From: Aliidiomarina iranensis
GTDB lineage: Bacteria; Pseudomonadota; Gammaproteobacteria; Enterobacterales; Alteromonadaceae
NCBI RefSeq assembly: GCF_003987135.1
Contig: NZ_PIPJ01000002.1
Coordinates: forward strand, 372,001-436,000
Direction: 5' to 3'
Length of the DNA stretch: 64,000 nt
Program-made: the position numbers and the translations under genes
Notes under the pieces: model-generated
Databases searched by the model: none
What the model was told of the DNA's origin: nothing
What the model saw: the letters and a program-made list of their open reading frames with translations, nothing else
Part shown: one piece after another, positions 41,491 to 51,149 of the stretch
Layout of the letters: the number at the start of each line of letters is the position of its first letter
Numbering within the stretch: position 1 is the first letter of the stretch

Positions 41491-41509
41491 TATGGGATCC
41501 TCTTCCTAA

Positions 41510-42253
41510 TTATTTATTTGAATCTTTCACATGGGTGATAAGTGTACCTTCATCTTCACCCATAATCACGGCTTTCAATGCACCTGGCTTATTCATATTG
41601 AAAACTCGAATTGGCAAGCTGTGATCGCGAGCTAACGTAAAGGCCGCTAAATCCATTACTTTCAATTCATTTTTCAATACATCTGAGTAATCTAAGATAT
41701 CATATTTTGTAGCTTCAGGATTCTTCACTGGGTCAGCCGAGTATACACCATCTACCTTAGTGGCTTTTAATACAACTTCAGCTTCAATTTCAATTCCGCG
41801 CAAACATGCTGCAGAATCGGTTGTAAAAAACGGGTTACCTGTTCCGGCCGAAAAAATCACTACACGGCCTGATTTCAAAAGGCTAATCGCTTCGGCCCAA
41901 TTATAACTATCGCACACGCCAGCTAACTCAATAGCTGACATCAAGCGTGCATTCACATAAGTGCGATGCAGCGCATCACGCATAGCCAGACCGTTCATCA
42001 CTGTGGCTAACATCCCCATATGATCGCCAACCACACGATTCATTCCGGCTTTTGCTAAACCCTCGCCACGGAATAAGTTACCACCGCCAATAACAAGGCC
42101 CACCTGAACACCCAGTTCAAGAATTTCCTTTATTTCTTGTGCCATGCGGTCAAGCACTTTTGGGTCGATCCCAAAAGGTTCGGCGCCCATAAGCGCTTCT
42201 CCACTTAACTTCAACAATACACGGCGATAGCTCGGTTTCGGATGTGTACTCAT
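41510..42253 (-). CDS. pyrH: Uridylate kinase
   Basis: A 247-residue amino-acid-kinase-fold enzyme (E. coli 241) that phosphorylates UMP to [47 protein letters not shown] and [14 protein letters not shown] are the family motifs. A terminator-like hairpin separates it from tsf, so it may have its own promoter. Confidence 0.98.
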   Translation of the reverse strand: MSTHPKPSYRRVLLKLSGEALMGAEPFGIDPKVLDRMAQEIKEILELGVQVGLVIGGGNLFRGEGLAKAGMNRVVGDHMGMLATVMNGLAMRDALHRTYVNARLMSAIELAGVCDSYNWAEAISLLKSGRVVIFSAGTGNPFFTTDSAACLRGIEIEAEVVLKATKVDGVYSADPVKNPEATKYDILDYSDVLKNELKVMDLAAFTLARDHSLPIRVFNMNKPGALKAVIMGEDEGTLITHVKDSNK

Positions 42254-42277
42254 ATCTTTGGCTTCCGTTTTCAGGTT

Positions 42278-42315
42278 AAAAAAAACCGCGCCTGCTGCAA
42301 CAGCAAAGCGCGGTT
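42278..42315 (-). terminator. Terminator after tsf
   Basis: On the minus strand AACCGCGC...GCGCGGTT encloses an imperfect inner stem (TTTGCTG/CAGCAGG) and is followed by eight T residues. It lies between tsf and pyrH and should end most rpsB-tsf transcripts. Confidence 0.85.
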
Positions 42316-42358
42316 ATGATTAGGTGGTGCTTCGCAAAGGCATAGTAGCCACGGTTAA

Positions 42359-43237
42359 TTAACCTTTTTGCGCCGCTGCTACCTGAGCTTGAACTTCAGC
42401 AGCAAAATCATCTGCCTTCTTCTCAATACCCTCACCCACTTCGAAACGAACGAAAGTAAGTACATCAGCGCCTGCTTCTTTTAGCAATTCGCCAACAGAT
42501 TTCGAAGGATCTTTAACAAAAGGCTGCCCTGTTAAGCTGATTTCGCCAGTGAATTTCTTCATCCGGCCTTCAACCATCTTCTCAGCGATTTCTTTTGGCT
42601 TACCTGATTGCATGGCGATATCGATTTGAATTTCGCGCTCTTTCGCAATCACATCTTCAGCTACATCTTCAGGCTTCACAAATTGTGGGTTGCTTGCTGC
42701 AACATGCATCGCAATATCTTTACCAAGATCTTCGCTACCGCCTGTTAACAATACCAACACACCAATACGGCCACCGTGCACATAAGAAGCGGCAACATCA
42801 CCACCTTCTGTTGTGATCACGCGACGTAAATTCATGTTCTCACCAATTTTCGCAACCAAGTTGCTGCGAACTTCTTCAATAGTGCCGCCATCGATCTGAG
42901 TATTCTTCAGATTTTCAACGTCAGTTTCTTTGTTCGCGAAGGCTGCGTTTACGATTTGCTCACCCATTGCTAGGAAGCTGGCATCACGCGCAACGAAGTC
43001 GGTTTCACAGTTTAATTCAACTAGTGTACCCACGTTGCCTTCGGTTTTAACTAAAATCACGCCTTCAGCAGCGATACGGCCAGCTTTCTTAGCAGCTTTT
43101 GCCTGACCACTCTTACGCATGTTTTCAATTGCTAGCTCGATATCGCCATTGGCTTCTTCAAGCGCTTTTTTACAATCCATCATACCTGCGCCAGTACGCT
43201 CGCGCAGTTCTTTAACCATTGCGGCTGTAATTGCCAT
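42359..43237 (-). CDS. tsf: Elongation factor Ts
   Basis: A 292-residue nucleotide-exchange factor for EF-Tu (E. coli 283). The N-terminal UBA-like module ([21 protein letters not shown]), the TDFVARD motif of the core and [10 protein letters not shown] are visible. It follows rpsB through a 116-bp spacer containing two hairpins. Confidence 0.98.
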   Translation of the reverse strand: MAITAAMVKELRERTGAGMMDCKKALEEANGDIELAIENMRKSGQAKAAKKAGRIAAEGVILVKTEGNVGTLVELNCETDFVARDASFLAMGEQIVNAAFANKETDVENLKNTQIDGGTIEEVRSNLVAKIGENMNLRRVITTEGGDVAASYVHGGRIGVLVLLTGGSEDLGKDIAMHVAASNPQFVKPEDVAEDVIAKEREIQIDIAMQSGKPKEIAEKMVEGRMKKFTGEISLTGQPFVKDPSKSVGELLKEAGADVLTFVRFEVGEGIEKKADDFAAEVQAQVAAAQKG

Positions 43238-43269
43238 GATACTATCCTCTGTGTTCAGGATTCATGTCT

Positions 43270-43290
43270 GGCCCGGGCTAATACCGGGCC
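43270..43290 (-). other. GC-rich hairpin 33 bp before tsf
   Basis: GGCCCGG and CCGGGCC form a perfect 7-bp stem around GCTAATA. It sits in the tsf leader; there is no T-run, so a role in mRNA stability or translation is more likely than termination. Confidence 0.6.
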
Positions 43291-43319
43291 CCGCGAAACT
43301 ATTTCTAAGAAATTAGTAC

Positions 43320-43345
43320 AAAACGGCCTGCTATCAGGCCGTTTT
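43320..43345 (-). terminator. Attenuator-like hairpin between rpsB and tsf
   Basis: AAAACGGCCTG and CAGGCCGTTTT form an 11-bp perfect stem around a 4-nt loop, with only a short T-tract on the minus strand. It begins 8 bp after the rpsB stop. Partial termination here would set the S2 to EF-Ts ratio. Confidence 0.6.
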
Positions 43346-43353
43346 CCTTTTTC

Positions 43354-44097
43354 TTACTCAGCGCTATCTTCTTCAGCTTCAACGAAATCGTCAGCTGCAG
43401 TGATTTCTGCGCCATTTTTCTGGCGACCTTCATTGATCGTAGTTGCCGCAGCACCTAAGTAACACTGAATCGCACGCATTGCATCGTCGTTGCCAGGAAT
43501 TACGTAATCAACGCCATCTGGTGAAGAGTTCGTATCAACAACAGCTACAACTGGAATACCTAAGTTGTTCGCTTCTTTAATAGCAATGTGCTCGTGGTCA
43601 GCGTCGATCACGAAAATAACATCAGGCAAGCCGCCCATGTTTTTGATACCGCCAAGGCTCTTCTCAAGCTTTTCCATTTCACGCGTGTTCATTAGCGCTT
43701 CTTTCTTGGTTAGCTTCTCGAAAGTGCCGTCTTGACTTTGAACTTCCAAATCTTTCAAACGCTTGATTGATTGGCGAACAGTTTTCCAGTTCGTTAGCAT
43801 ACCACCCAACCAGCGGTGATTTACATAGAATTGGTTTGATGCGATCGCCGCGTTTTTGATTTGCTCTGCAGCTGCACGCTTAGTTCCAACGAACAATACT
43901 TTGCCGCCGTTTGAAGCTGTGTGCTGAAGGAAATCTAGTGCCTTGTTGAACATAGGCACAGTAGATTCTAAGTTAATGATGTGGATCTTGTTACGAGCGC
44001 CGAAGATGAAAGGCTTCATCTTAGGGTTCCAGTAACGAGTTTGGTGACCAAAGTGAACACCAGCTTTGAGCATGTCGCGCATTGACACGTTTGCCAT
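43354..44097 (-). CDS. rpsB: 30S ribosomal protein S2
   Basis: 247 residues from ATG 44097 (E. coli 241). The start [19 protein letters not shown] and the signature [19 protein letters not shown] match S2 closely. AAAGGA lies about 9 nt upstream. The frame is open to 44154, but that extension covers the leader hairpin and is not coding. A promoter with a GC-rich discriminator is at 44313-44341. Confidence 0.98.
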   Translation of the reverse strand: MANVSMRDMLKAGVHFGHQTRYWNPKMKPFIFGARNKIHIINLESTVPMFNKALDFLQHTASNGGKVLFVGTKRAAAEQIKNAAIASNQFYVNHRWLGGMLTNWKTVRQSIKRLKDLEVQSQDGTFEKLTKKEALMNTREMEKLEKSLGGIKNMGGLPDVIFVIDADHEHIAIKEANNLGIPVVAVVDTNSSPDGVDYVIPGNDDAMRAIQCYLGAAATTINEGRQKNGAEITAADDFVEAEEDSAE

Positions 44098-44115
44098 GAT
44101 TAATTTCCTTTGTAA

Positions 44116-44138
44116 GGGGTTATGCCTCCACATATCCC
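44116..44138 (-). promoter_or_regulatory. Leader hairpin before rpsB (possible S2 autoregulatory element)
   Basis: The leader of about 210 nt contains GGGATATG-TGGAGG-CATAACCCC (stem TATG/CATA extended by GGG/CCC across one A-A mismatch), 18 bp before the start codon. Further up are GGTG-TTTG-CACC and a GAAGCG/CGCTTT hairpin. In gammaproteobacteria S2 represses its own mRNA through a structured leader; that this is that element is an inference. Confidence 0.5.
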
Positions 44139-44312
44139 ATGTTGCGACTCGCATTGCAGTTTAGCAATCCAAGCACCCCGCACCATGTGCCGATATGTGT
44201 GTGTTATTTAAAGTTTCGTTTTGTGTGATAACAGTTGCGATTGAACGAAAGCGCACGCTTCTGCTACACATTGAACCCGCCTAGGTGCAAACACCAAGAG
44301 CGAGCGGCGCAT

Positions 44313-44341
44313 TTTATACCACAAACCCACCCTGCGAACAA
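44313..44341 (-). promoter_or_regulatory. rpsB promoter
   Basis: On the minus strand TTGTTC (44336-44341) and TATAAA (44313-44318) are 17 bp apart. The discriminator after the -10 is GC-rich (ATGCGCCGC), as in promoters turned down by ppGpp. The whole 347-bp gap 44098-44444 holds this promoter, the rpsB leader and the map promoter, with no gene. Confidence 0.7.
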
Positions 44342-44353
44342 CCAAAATCCATC

Positions 44354-44382
44354 TTCTGTAAACCTGCTAATTCTGCTAGAAT
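44354..44382 (+). promoter_or_regulatory. Candidate promoter for map
   Basis: TTCTGT (44354-44359) and TAGAAT (44377-44382) are 17 bp apart, 62 bp before map. It lies back to back with the rpsB promoter. Confidence 0.4.
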
Positions 44383-44444
44383 TCACCTCAACTTCATGAA
44401 TCGCAGAGAAATCGCGAAAATTTCAGATGAATTAGTGAGAAACC

Positions 44445-45233
44445 ATGGCTATCAAAATCAAAACTGCAGAAGAAATCGAGAAAATGCGCGTGGCGGGAAA
44501 GCTTGCGGCAAGCGTGCTTGAAATGATCACACCGCACGTAAAAGCAGGCATCACCACCGACGAATTAAACACCTTATGCCACGATTATATTCTTGCCCAC
44601 GATGCTTACCCTGCACCGCTTAATTACCATGGTTTTCCAAAATCTATTTGCACATCGGTGAATCATTGTGTTTGCCATGGCATTCCGAACGATAAGCCCC
44701 TTAAAGATGGCGATATCATTAACATCGATGTCACCGTACGCAAAGATGGTTACCATGGCGATACCAGTAAAATGTTTGTGGTGGGTGAAGGTTCGATTTT
44801 GGCTAATCGGTTGGTGGGCGTTACCCAAGAATCGCTTTATCGCGCCATTAAAATGGTAAAACCTGGCGTGCGTTTGGGTGATATTGGTGCCGAAATTCAA
44901 AAGTATGGTGAAAGTTTTGGTTATTCGATTGTCCGTGAATTTTGTGGTCATGGCATCGGTGATGAGTTTCATGAAGAACCGCAAGTTCTGCACTATGGCC
45001 GCCCGGGTACTGGCGAAACCTTACAAGCAGGAATGTGCTTAACCATTGAACCTATGATTAATGCCGGTAAACGCAACACCAAGATTCTCGCCGACGGCTG
45101 GACGGTACTCACTAAAGATCGAAGCTTAAGTGCTCAGTGGGAACATACTCTGCTGGTTACCGAAAATGGTGTTGAGGTGCTCACGTTACGGGAAGATGAA
45201 ACGCTGCCTCGAGTGATTCAACACGACGCTTAG
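44445..45233 (+). CDS. map: Methionine aminopeptidase, type I
   Basis: A 262-residue metalloprotease (E. coli 264) that removes the initiator Met from nascent proteins. The five metal ligands fall in INIDVTVRKDGYHGDTSKM (two Asp), CGHGIGDEFHEEP (His), TIEPMI (Glu) and SAQWEHTLLV (Glu). It runs divergently from rpsB and leads map-glnD-dapD, as in E. coli. Confidence 0.98.
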   Translation: MAIKIKTAEEIEKMRVAGKLAASVLEMITPHVKAGITTDELNTLCHDYILAHDAYPAPLNYHGFPKSICTSVNHCVCHGIPNDKPLKDGDIINIDVTVRKDGYHGDTSKMFVVGEGSILANRLVGVTQESLYRAIKMVKPGVRLGDIGAEIQKYGESFGYSIVREFCGHGIGDEFHEEPQVLHYGRPGTGETLQAGMCLTIEPMINAGKRNTKILADGWTVLTKDRSLSAQWEHTLLVTENGVEVLTLREDETLPRVIQHDA

Positions 45234-45263
45234 GTTTTCTGCGAATTATCAGGATTGCCATTG

Positions 45264-47906
45264 ATGCTTAATACGCCGCCAGCAATGCATACAACAAACG
45301 CGCCATACATGCCCAACTGGCCTGCTGATATCGAAGCATTTGCGAACTGGCGGCAAGAGATTCAACGTTACAATGAGTGGTCGGTTGAGCAGTTCATTAG
45401 TGCCGATATCGATACGCTAGTTAACCATAGGGCCGCCTTTTTCGATAGCTTGTTGCAGGCGCTATGGCAACAGTTTAAATTTCCTTCGGAAAACTATGCA
45501 CTTCTTGCCATTGGCGGCTATGGCCGTGGCGCTCTCCACCCCGAATCTGATATCGATTTATTATTCTTAGTTGAGGGTACCCTACCCACTCGCCAACAGG
45601 AGCGAATTAGCCAGTTCATTACGCTGCTTTGGGATTTACGTTTGCAAGTGGGCCATTCGGTGCGCACCGTTTCAGAGTGTATGGAACAAGCGGAAAAAGA
45701 TATAACGGTTGCCACCAGCCTTATTGAACACCGCCTAATTGCTGGGAGTGAAGCGCTTACCGATGATCTTGAGCAACACATAAACTTTCATTTCCCTTGG
45801 TCTAGCAGAGCCTTCTACCAAGCAAAGAAACAAGAGCAGAATGCCCGCCATCAACAGTTTTACGGCACCGCCTATAACCTTGAGCCAAATATTAAATCAT
45901 CGCCGGGTGGCCTGCGGGATATACAAACCATTAGTTGGATAGCAAAACAACATTTTCACGCGAAAAGTGATGAAAGCTTGGTGGAATACAATTACATCAC
46001 TGCGGATGAGTTCGTGGAGCTAAAAGAGTGCACAAGCTTTCTTTGGCGCATTCGATTTGCCTTGCACTTGGTAGCGCAAAAATCAGAAGATCGCCTGCTA
46101 TTTGATTACCAGCCCGATGTTGCCAAGCTACTTGGCTATCAGGGTGAAAACAGCAAAGTTGCTGTTGAACAAATGATGAAAGATTATTTCAAAGTTGTAC
46201 TTCGCGTAGGCGAGCTTAACCGCATGCTACTGCAGTTCTTTGAGCAGGCCATTTTGGGGCCTATGAAGCTCCTTGAGCCCCAACCGCTTGATAACGATTT
46301 TGCGTTAATTGGTAACCAAATCATGGCACGAAGCGATACCGCCTTTGCAAACCCTGAATGCATTATGCGGTTTTTTTGGTTAATTGCTGAGAACCCAGAA
46401 ATCGAAGGTGTGCATTCCCACAGTATTCGTTTACTACGGAACGCTCGCCGTGAGCTCAAACAGCCACTGATGCAAAATGCCGCCTGCCGTGCTGTTTTCC
46501 TCGATATTATTCGGCATCCCAGAGGCTTTGGTTTAGCCTTCGAATTAATGCACCGTTTCAGTATCATGGCCCATTATTTACCGGCGTGGCAAAAAATTGT
46601 TGGCCAAATGCAGTTTGATTTGTTTCATGCTTACACGGTGGATGAACACACCTTTCGGCTCTTATGTAACCTCTATCATTTTACCTTGCCGGAAGAATCT
46701 GAGCACTATCCACTCGCCAGTGAAATTGTGCAGGAATTAGTAGCTCCGGAATGGCTATTTCTTGCTGGCATTTTTCACGATATTGCTAAAGGCCGTGGCG
46801 GTGATCATTCCGAGTTGGGCGCTATTGATGCCCGAGAGTTTGCCGCTTTACATGAGTTACCTGAAGAAGCTGGCGAACTCATCGCTTGGTTGGTCGAGAA
46901 ACATTTATTGATGTCGGTAACCGCCCAGAAACGTGATATTTACGATCCCGAGGTGATTGCCAAGTTTGCCAGTGAATGTGGCAGTATTCAGCGGCTCAAC
47001 TACTTGTACTGCCTTACCGTGGCCGATATTCGCGCTACCAACTCCAACCTTTGGAATAATTGGAAAGCCACGCTGTTAGAAGAACTCTACCGGGCTACTT
47101 ATGAATCGCTGCAACAGCACGATAAAAAAACCTTTGATGTGCGCGAGCGGGTACAAAATAATCGGCAACTAGCTATGGGCCTACTCCTTAGTGCCGGGTT
47201 TGAAGTAGAACAAATCAACCAGCTGTGGGGCCGTTTCACTGCCGATTATTTTTTCCGTCACACGCCTGAACAAATCGCTTGGCACTCGCAAAATATAATG
47301 CATGTGCAAGAGCATCAACTACCGCTCGTTCTTATCGGTGATGAAAATAATAACGGCACCACTGAATTATTTATTTATCATCATGAGGAAAGCCATTTAT
47401 TTGCCAAAGTAGCGGCAGTTCTAGATAGCGAGCAATTGAGCATTCATGATGCGCAAATTTTGAATACCCGTGATGGCTATGTGATGGATACTTTTATTGT
47501 GTTGCAGCGGGATGGCTTGCCCATTGCCGAAGCCCAACGCATTGAAGAGGTACACCAACATTTACACGACGTTTTGCGCAAACGCCGGCCAGTACCTACA
47601 AGCCAGCGTGCTATCTCTCGGCGCTTGCGTAACTTTAAAGTGCGCACACGGGTGAAATTCATCAATTTAAAGAATGCTCGGCGCAGCACTTTTGAACTTA
47701 TTACGCTCGATAAACCGGGGCTTATTGCTCGCCTAGCAGCGGTGTTTCAAGAGCTTGATATTAACTTGATGGCCGCGAAAATAACCACTGTGGGTGAGCA
47801 AGCGGAAGATTTGTTTATCGTTGCGTCGAACAACCAAGAAGCCCTGACAGAAATCGAGCGTGAGGCATTAAAAACCGCTATCATTAGCGCCCTAACCGAT
47901 GAATAA
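45264..47906 (+). CDS. glnD: Bifunctional uridylyltransferase/uridylyl-removing enzyme GlnD
   Basis: About 880 residues from the ATG at 45264 (E. coli 890). GlnD senses glutamine and adds or removes UMP on PII proteins, controlling nitrogen assimilation. The nucleotidyltransferase motif GGYGRGALHPESDIDLLFL, the HD motif FHDIAKGRGGDHSELGA and two C-terminal ACT domains (FAKVAAVLDSEQLSIHDAQI and ITLDKPGLIARLAAVF) are present. The frame opens at TTG 45255, but AGGA suits the ATG. It is 30 bp after map. Confidence 0.97.
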   Translation: MLNTPPAMHTTNAPYMPNWPADIEAFANWRQEIQRYNEWSVEQFISADIDTLVNHRAAFFDSLLQALWQQFKFPSENYALLAIGGYGRGALHPESDIDLLFLVEGTLPTRQQERISQFITLLWDLRLQVGHSVRTVSECMEQAEKDITVATSLIEHRLIAGSEALTDDLEQHINFHFPWSSRAFYQAKKQEQNARHQQFYGTAYNLEPNIKSSPGGLRDIQTISWIAKQHFHAKSDESLVEYNYITADEFVELKECTSFLWRIRFALHLVAQKSEDRLLFDYQPDVAKLLGYQGENSKVAVEQMMKDYFKVVLRVGELNRMLLQFFEQAILGPMKLLEPQPLDNDFALIGNQIMARSDTAFANPECIMRFFWLIAENPEIEGVHSHSIRLLRNARRELKQPLMQNAACRAVFLDIIRHPRGFGLAFELMHRFSIMAHYLPAWQKIVGQMQFDLFHAYTVDEHTFRLLCNLYHFTLPEESEHYPLASEIVQELVAPEWLFLAGIFHDIAKGRGGDHSELGAIDAREFAALHELPEEAGELIAWLVEKHLLMSVTAQKRDIYDPEVIAKFASECGSIQRLNYLYCLTVADIRATNSNLWNNWKATLLEELYRATYESLQQHDKKTFDVRERVQNNRQLAMGLLLSAGFEVEQINQLWGRFTADYFFRHTPEQIAWHSQNIMHVQEHQLPLVLIGDENNNGTTELFIYHHEESHLFAKVAAVLDSEQLSIHDAQILNTRDGYVMDTFIVLQRDGLPIAEAQRIEEVHQHLHDVLRKRRPVPTSQRAISRRLRNFKVRTRVKFINLKNARRSTFELITLDKPGLIARLAAVFQELDINLMAAKITTVGEQAEDLFIVASNNQEALTEIEREALKTAIISALTDE

Positions 47907-47927
47907 CTTGAACTTAAAGGTATTTCC

Positions 47928-48752
47928 ATGAGCAATTTACAAACTGTGATTGAACACGCATTTACAAATCGTGCTGAACTTAGCCCAACATCAGCATCCC
48001 AGGAAATTCGCGATGCAGTTGCGCATGTGCTCGCAGGCCTTGATAACGGCAGTTTACGTGTGGCAGAAAAAATTAATGGTGAGTGGATTGTTAATGAGTG
48101 GGTTAAAAAGGCCGTTTTGTTATCCTTTCGCCTCAACGACAACCACGTGATGGAAGGCGGCGAAACGAAATTTTACGATAAAGTGCCCAGCAAATATGCT
48201 GATTACAGCGAAGCTGAGTTTGCCGCCGATGGCGTTCGTATCGTGCCACCAGCTATGGTGCGCCGCGGCGCATACATCGGCAAGAATGTGGTTGTTATGC
48301 CTTCCTACGTAAACATTGGTGCTTATGTAGATAGCGGTAGTATGGTGGATACTTGGGCAACTGTGGGTTCTTGTGCGCAAATTGGCAAAAACGTACACCT
48401 TTCTGGCGGCGTTGGTATTGGTGGTGTTCTGGAACCACTGCAAGCGAACCCAACTATTATCGAAGATAACTGTTTTATCGGTGCTCGTTCAGAAGTAGTA
48501 GAAGGCGTTATCGTTGAAGAAGGCTCTGTTATTTCGATGGGCGTATATATCAGCCAGAGCACCCGCATATACGACCGAGAAACCGGCGAAATCAGCTATG
48601 GCCGCATTCCTGCCGGATCAGTTGTGGTATCGGGTTCATTGCCAGCCAAAGATGGTACCCATTCGCTCTATGCCGCGGTTATCGTGAAAAAAGTTGATGC
48701 CAAAACGCGCGCAAAAGTAGGCATCAATGAACTCCTTCGCGGCGTTGAATAA
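47928..48752 (+). CDS. dapD: 2,3,4,5-tetrahydropyridine-2,6-dicarboxylate N-succinyltransferase
   Basis: A 274-residue left-handed beta-helix enzyme, the same length as in E. coli, in the succinylase branch of diaminopimelate and lysine synthesis. Motifs: [48 protein letters not shown] (abridged core [17 protein letters not shown]) and [26 protein letters not shown] precedes the ATG, 21 bp after glnD. lysC at 52 kb feeds the same pathway. Confidence 0.98.
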   Translation: MSNLQTVIEHAFTNRAELSPTSASQEIRDAVAHVLAGLDNGSLRVAEKINGEWIVNEWVKKAVLLSFRLNDNHVMEGGETKFYDKVPSKYADYSEAEFAADGVRIVPPAMVRRGAYIGKNVVVMPSYVNIGAYVDSGSMVDTWATVGSCAQIGKNVHLSGGVGIGGVLEPLQANPTIIEDNCFIGARSEVVEGVIVEEGSVISMGVYISQSTRIYDRETGEISYGRIPAGSVVVSGSLPAKDGTHSLYAAVIVKKVDAKTRAKVGINELLRGVE

Positions 48753-48768
48753 ACCTCAATAATTAACC

Positions 48769-49566
48769 TCAGTAAAGTTGAGGAAGCGGCTCAGCAGCAA
48801 ACGGCAATCTGAACGCTTCCGGCACCGGCGTTTCAATATGCATCGGTTGCTGATTTACCGGATGTGGAAAACTCAGATTAGTGGCGGCTAATAACAGCCG
48901 CCGAATTTGGAAGTGCTCCCGGAAAAATCGATTGTGGCGGCCATCACCGTGGTTGGTATCACCGATAATCGGGTGGCGAATATGCGCCATATGGCGGCGC
49001 AACTGATGTTTTCGCCCAGTTTTTGGGGCCAGCTTAACAAGCGAATAGCGGCTTGTTTGATGTTGTTTACTCACTTGAAACGGCAACTCTACCTGCTCTA
49101 AACACAAGTAATCGGTTACCGCTGATTGTGCCGCTTTATCACGCTTTGCCATTTTATCAGCTACCGCATCAAGCTCCTCTTTCAAGGCATAATCAATTCG
49201 GCCAAATTCATTGACATAGCCGCGTACAACCCCATGATAAATTTTTTGTACTTTGTGCTCCATAAACAGATTGCTCATTCGGTACGCCACCTCAGCGCTG
49301 AGAGCGAATACCAGCAAGCCAGAAGTGGGCCTATCTAAACGATGCACAGGAAACACATGCTGGCCGATTTGATCACGTAAAAGCTGCATAGCAAACCATT
49401 TTTCGCCCCGTGCAAGCGCTGAGCGATGCACTAGCAAACCAGCGGGCTTATCGATAATCACAATGTCATCATCGCGGTACATAATCGGCAGAAGCGGCCG
49501 CTCGGCGCTAAAAGCAGGTTCTTGCCACGCTTCGTTCATATCTATTTTTTCATCAATGACGGCCAT
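48769..49566 (-). CDS. truC: tRNA pseudouridine(65) synthase TruC
   Basis: About 265 residues (E. coli 260). It makes pseudouridine 65 in some tRNAs. The catalytic Asp is in FPVHRLDRPTSGLLVF; IVIIDKPAGLLVHRS and LAPKTGRKHQLRRHMAHIRHPIIGD confirm the RluA/TruC family. The start is uncertain: ATG at 49587, 49566 or 49539. I chose 49566 for the GGATGG upstream. It overlaps yqcC slightly, the conserved truC-yqcC pair. Confidence 0.93.
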   Translation of the reverse strand: MAVIDEKIDMNEAWQEPAFSAERPLLPIMYRDDDIVIIDKPAGLLVHRSALARGEKWFAMQLLRDQIGQHVFPVHRLDRPTSGLLVFALSAEVAYRMSNLFMEHKVQKIYHGVVRGYVNEFGRIDYALKEELDAVADKMAKRDKAAQSAVTDYLCLEQVELPFQVSKQHQTSRYSLVKLAPKTGRKHQLRRHMAHIRHPIIGDTNHGDGRHNRFFREHFQIRRLLLAATNLSFPHPVNQQPMHIETPVPEAFRLPFAAEPLPQLY

Positions 49567-49897
49567 GATGCCCATCCAAAAGTTCATCTATGGCTTTTAA
49601 CGCTAATATAATCTGCCGATGTTCCTTTAATTTCCCTTTCCAAACCTCTACCGCCATCGGGCTCACCGCGATTTTGTTGGGCAACGGTTTTCGTTGTTCA
49701 ACACACTGTCTTAAACTTGGGATCATGATAAACTGAATCCATTGATAAAATTCCAGCGTATCGCTTGCAAAAGGTTGCGAACTAAGTAAACGCGAAGGCT
49801 CTGGCATAGCTTCGTCCCAAAGTGCTTGCGCTTTAAGATGTTGCTCTAAATCCTCAAGATGATCCAAAGTTTTTTGCGTAATTGAGTTGTTCGCCAT
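49553..49897 (-). CDS. yqcC: YqcC family protein
   Basis: A small, soluble protein of 114 residues from the ATG at 49897, with AAGGTGA about 9 nt upstream. The frame extends to 50098, but the extension is Cys-rich, unlike the family, and overlaps the divergent gene. SSQPFASDTLEFYQWIQFIMIPSLR and KPLPNKIAVSP match E. coli YqcC (STQPFFMDTMEPLEWLQWVLIPRM and QPLPGAFAVAP). Its function is unknown. It is paired with truC. Confidence 0.9.
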   Translation of the reverse strand: MANNSITQKTLDHLEDLEQHLKAQALWDEAMPEPSRLLSSQPFASDTLEFYQWIQFIMIPSLRQCVEQRKPLPNKIAVSPMAVEVWKGKLKEHRQIILALKAIDELLDGHHGRH

Positions 49898-50081
49898 TAA
49901 TTTTTTCACCTTAGCTTTTGCTACTGTAACTATGCGCTTGCACAATTTTAAAGTTAAATTTTTATCTGTGTGAATATGGGGCACTACTCGTTTCGGCAGC
50001 GCATGATTCGCAAACCGAGAAAATAGAAGCGAACAGCCACACAAATAAAAACAACGAATACACCAACTATACCGGAAAAGC

Positions 50082-51149
50082 ATGCAATCAATCGACACCC
50101 TAAGTGATTTTCTTGCCGTTGCAGGCGCAAATCATGAAGCTAAAACCGATTATCGAATTTACGATATGAGCCGCCGTGTGCGCCCTATTTCAGCCGCTGA
50201 TTTTCAAGCCATCGAACGGGGTGAACGGCCGTTTCCTTCGCCGCGGCAACAACATGCATGGTTAGCCGTAGTGCTGTGGTCGAGTATTCGTGGAAGCGAT
50301 CCTTATATTTGGTTTGTAAAGCTACCACTGGACGAGCGCGCACTGTTTGACCATGCCGCCCGGCAACATTTTCTTAGTATTATTGTAGAAGCCTTAGGCA
50401 CAGATCCAACCTCGGAGCCGAGCGAAGCGCAACAGCAACGCTTAGAACAAAACCCTTATATATTTGTGCCTGATGAAGCCCGCCGAGCAGCTTTTCATGC
50501 TCAAGTAAGTGCTGATTTGCAGCAGCCTACTTCGATTCACTACGAGGATGCCTTAGCATGGTTACAAGGGCAAAAGGCTGAAGCAGATTGGCAAAACATT
50601 GGTGTGCAGGGTATTCATGATGCCCTCACCCGAAATCTCAGCGATTCGCATCTACAACAGCAAATTCAAAATAACCTTTTACTGTGGCCAGTGCCGATTC
50701 AGCAGGCCTTAATGGAAGCTATGGAGCATCAAGAGCTGCCTACAAGCTTGGCGGATAATTTGCTCTCACAACTACGCCACAATCTTCCTGTTAGTGGGCA
50801 AATCGTGTTACTCCGCAGTTTAGCCAGTTACAGCCAGAGCAAAAAAATGCAAACGGCGATTGGCCGTTTGTTGCGCGAACTCCCCAGTGAAGAAACTGAA
50901 AAACTCGATCTTCTTTTTAGTTTGGGTGCTCGCTGCTGGCCTACTCTCGCCGATGCCGATAATCTTGAACGCTATATGAGCGCAGCAGCTACCGCGAGCC
51001 AAGATATCTTTGTGAGCATTTTCCGTGATTTAGTAATGCTACCCGAGCTTCGCGGCCAATTATTGCAGCTATTCGGCCGCAACCAGCTGAACCCTGCTCT
51101 GCAGCAAGCGCTTTCGCAATTAATTCAACAAACACGAGGTACTGCATGA
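50082..51149 (+). CDS. DUF3549 family protein
   Basis: A 355-residue soluble protein with no signal peptide, rich in Leu, Gln and Ala and mostly helical, starting DTLSDFLAVAGANHEAKTDYRIYDMSRRVRPI. I recall this as the DUF3549 family of Vibrio and Alteromonadales, found next to yqcC-truC and DUF3301. The C-terminal half looks like helical repeats (about 215-350). The function is unknown. Its stop overlaps the DUF3301 start (ATGA), which suggests the two products work together. Confidence 0.8.
   Translation: MQSIDTLSDFLAVAGANHEAKTDYRIYDMSRRVRPISAADFQAIERGERPFPSPRQQHAWLAVVLWSSIRGSDPYIWFVKLPLDERALFDHAARQHFLSIIVEALGTDPTSEPSEAQQQRLEQNPYIFVPDEARRAAFHAQVSADLQQPTSIHYEDALAWLQGQKAEADWQNIGVQGIHDALTRNLSDSHLQQQIQNNLLLWPVPIQQALMEAMEHQELPTSLADNLLSQLRHNLPVSGQIVLLRSLASYSQSKKMQTAIGRLLRELPSEETEKLDLLFSLGARCWPTLADADNLERYMSAAATASQDIFVSIFRDLVMLPELRGQLLQLFGRNQLNPALQQALSQLIQQTRGTA

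Noticed and set aside
44574-44993. Minus-strand 139-residue frame inside map
   Set aside because: Antisense shadow of a certain gene.
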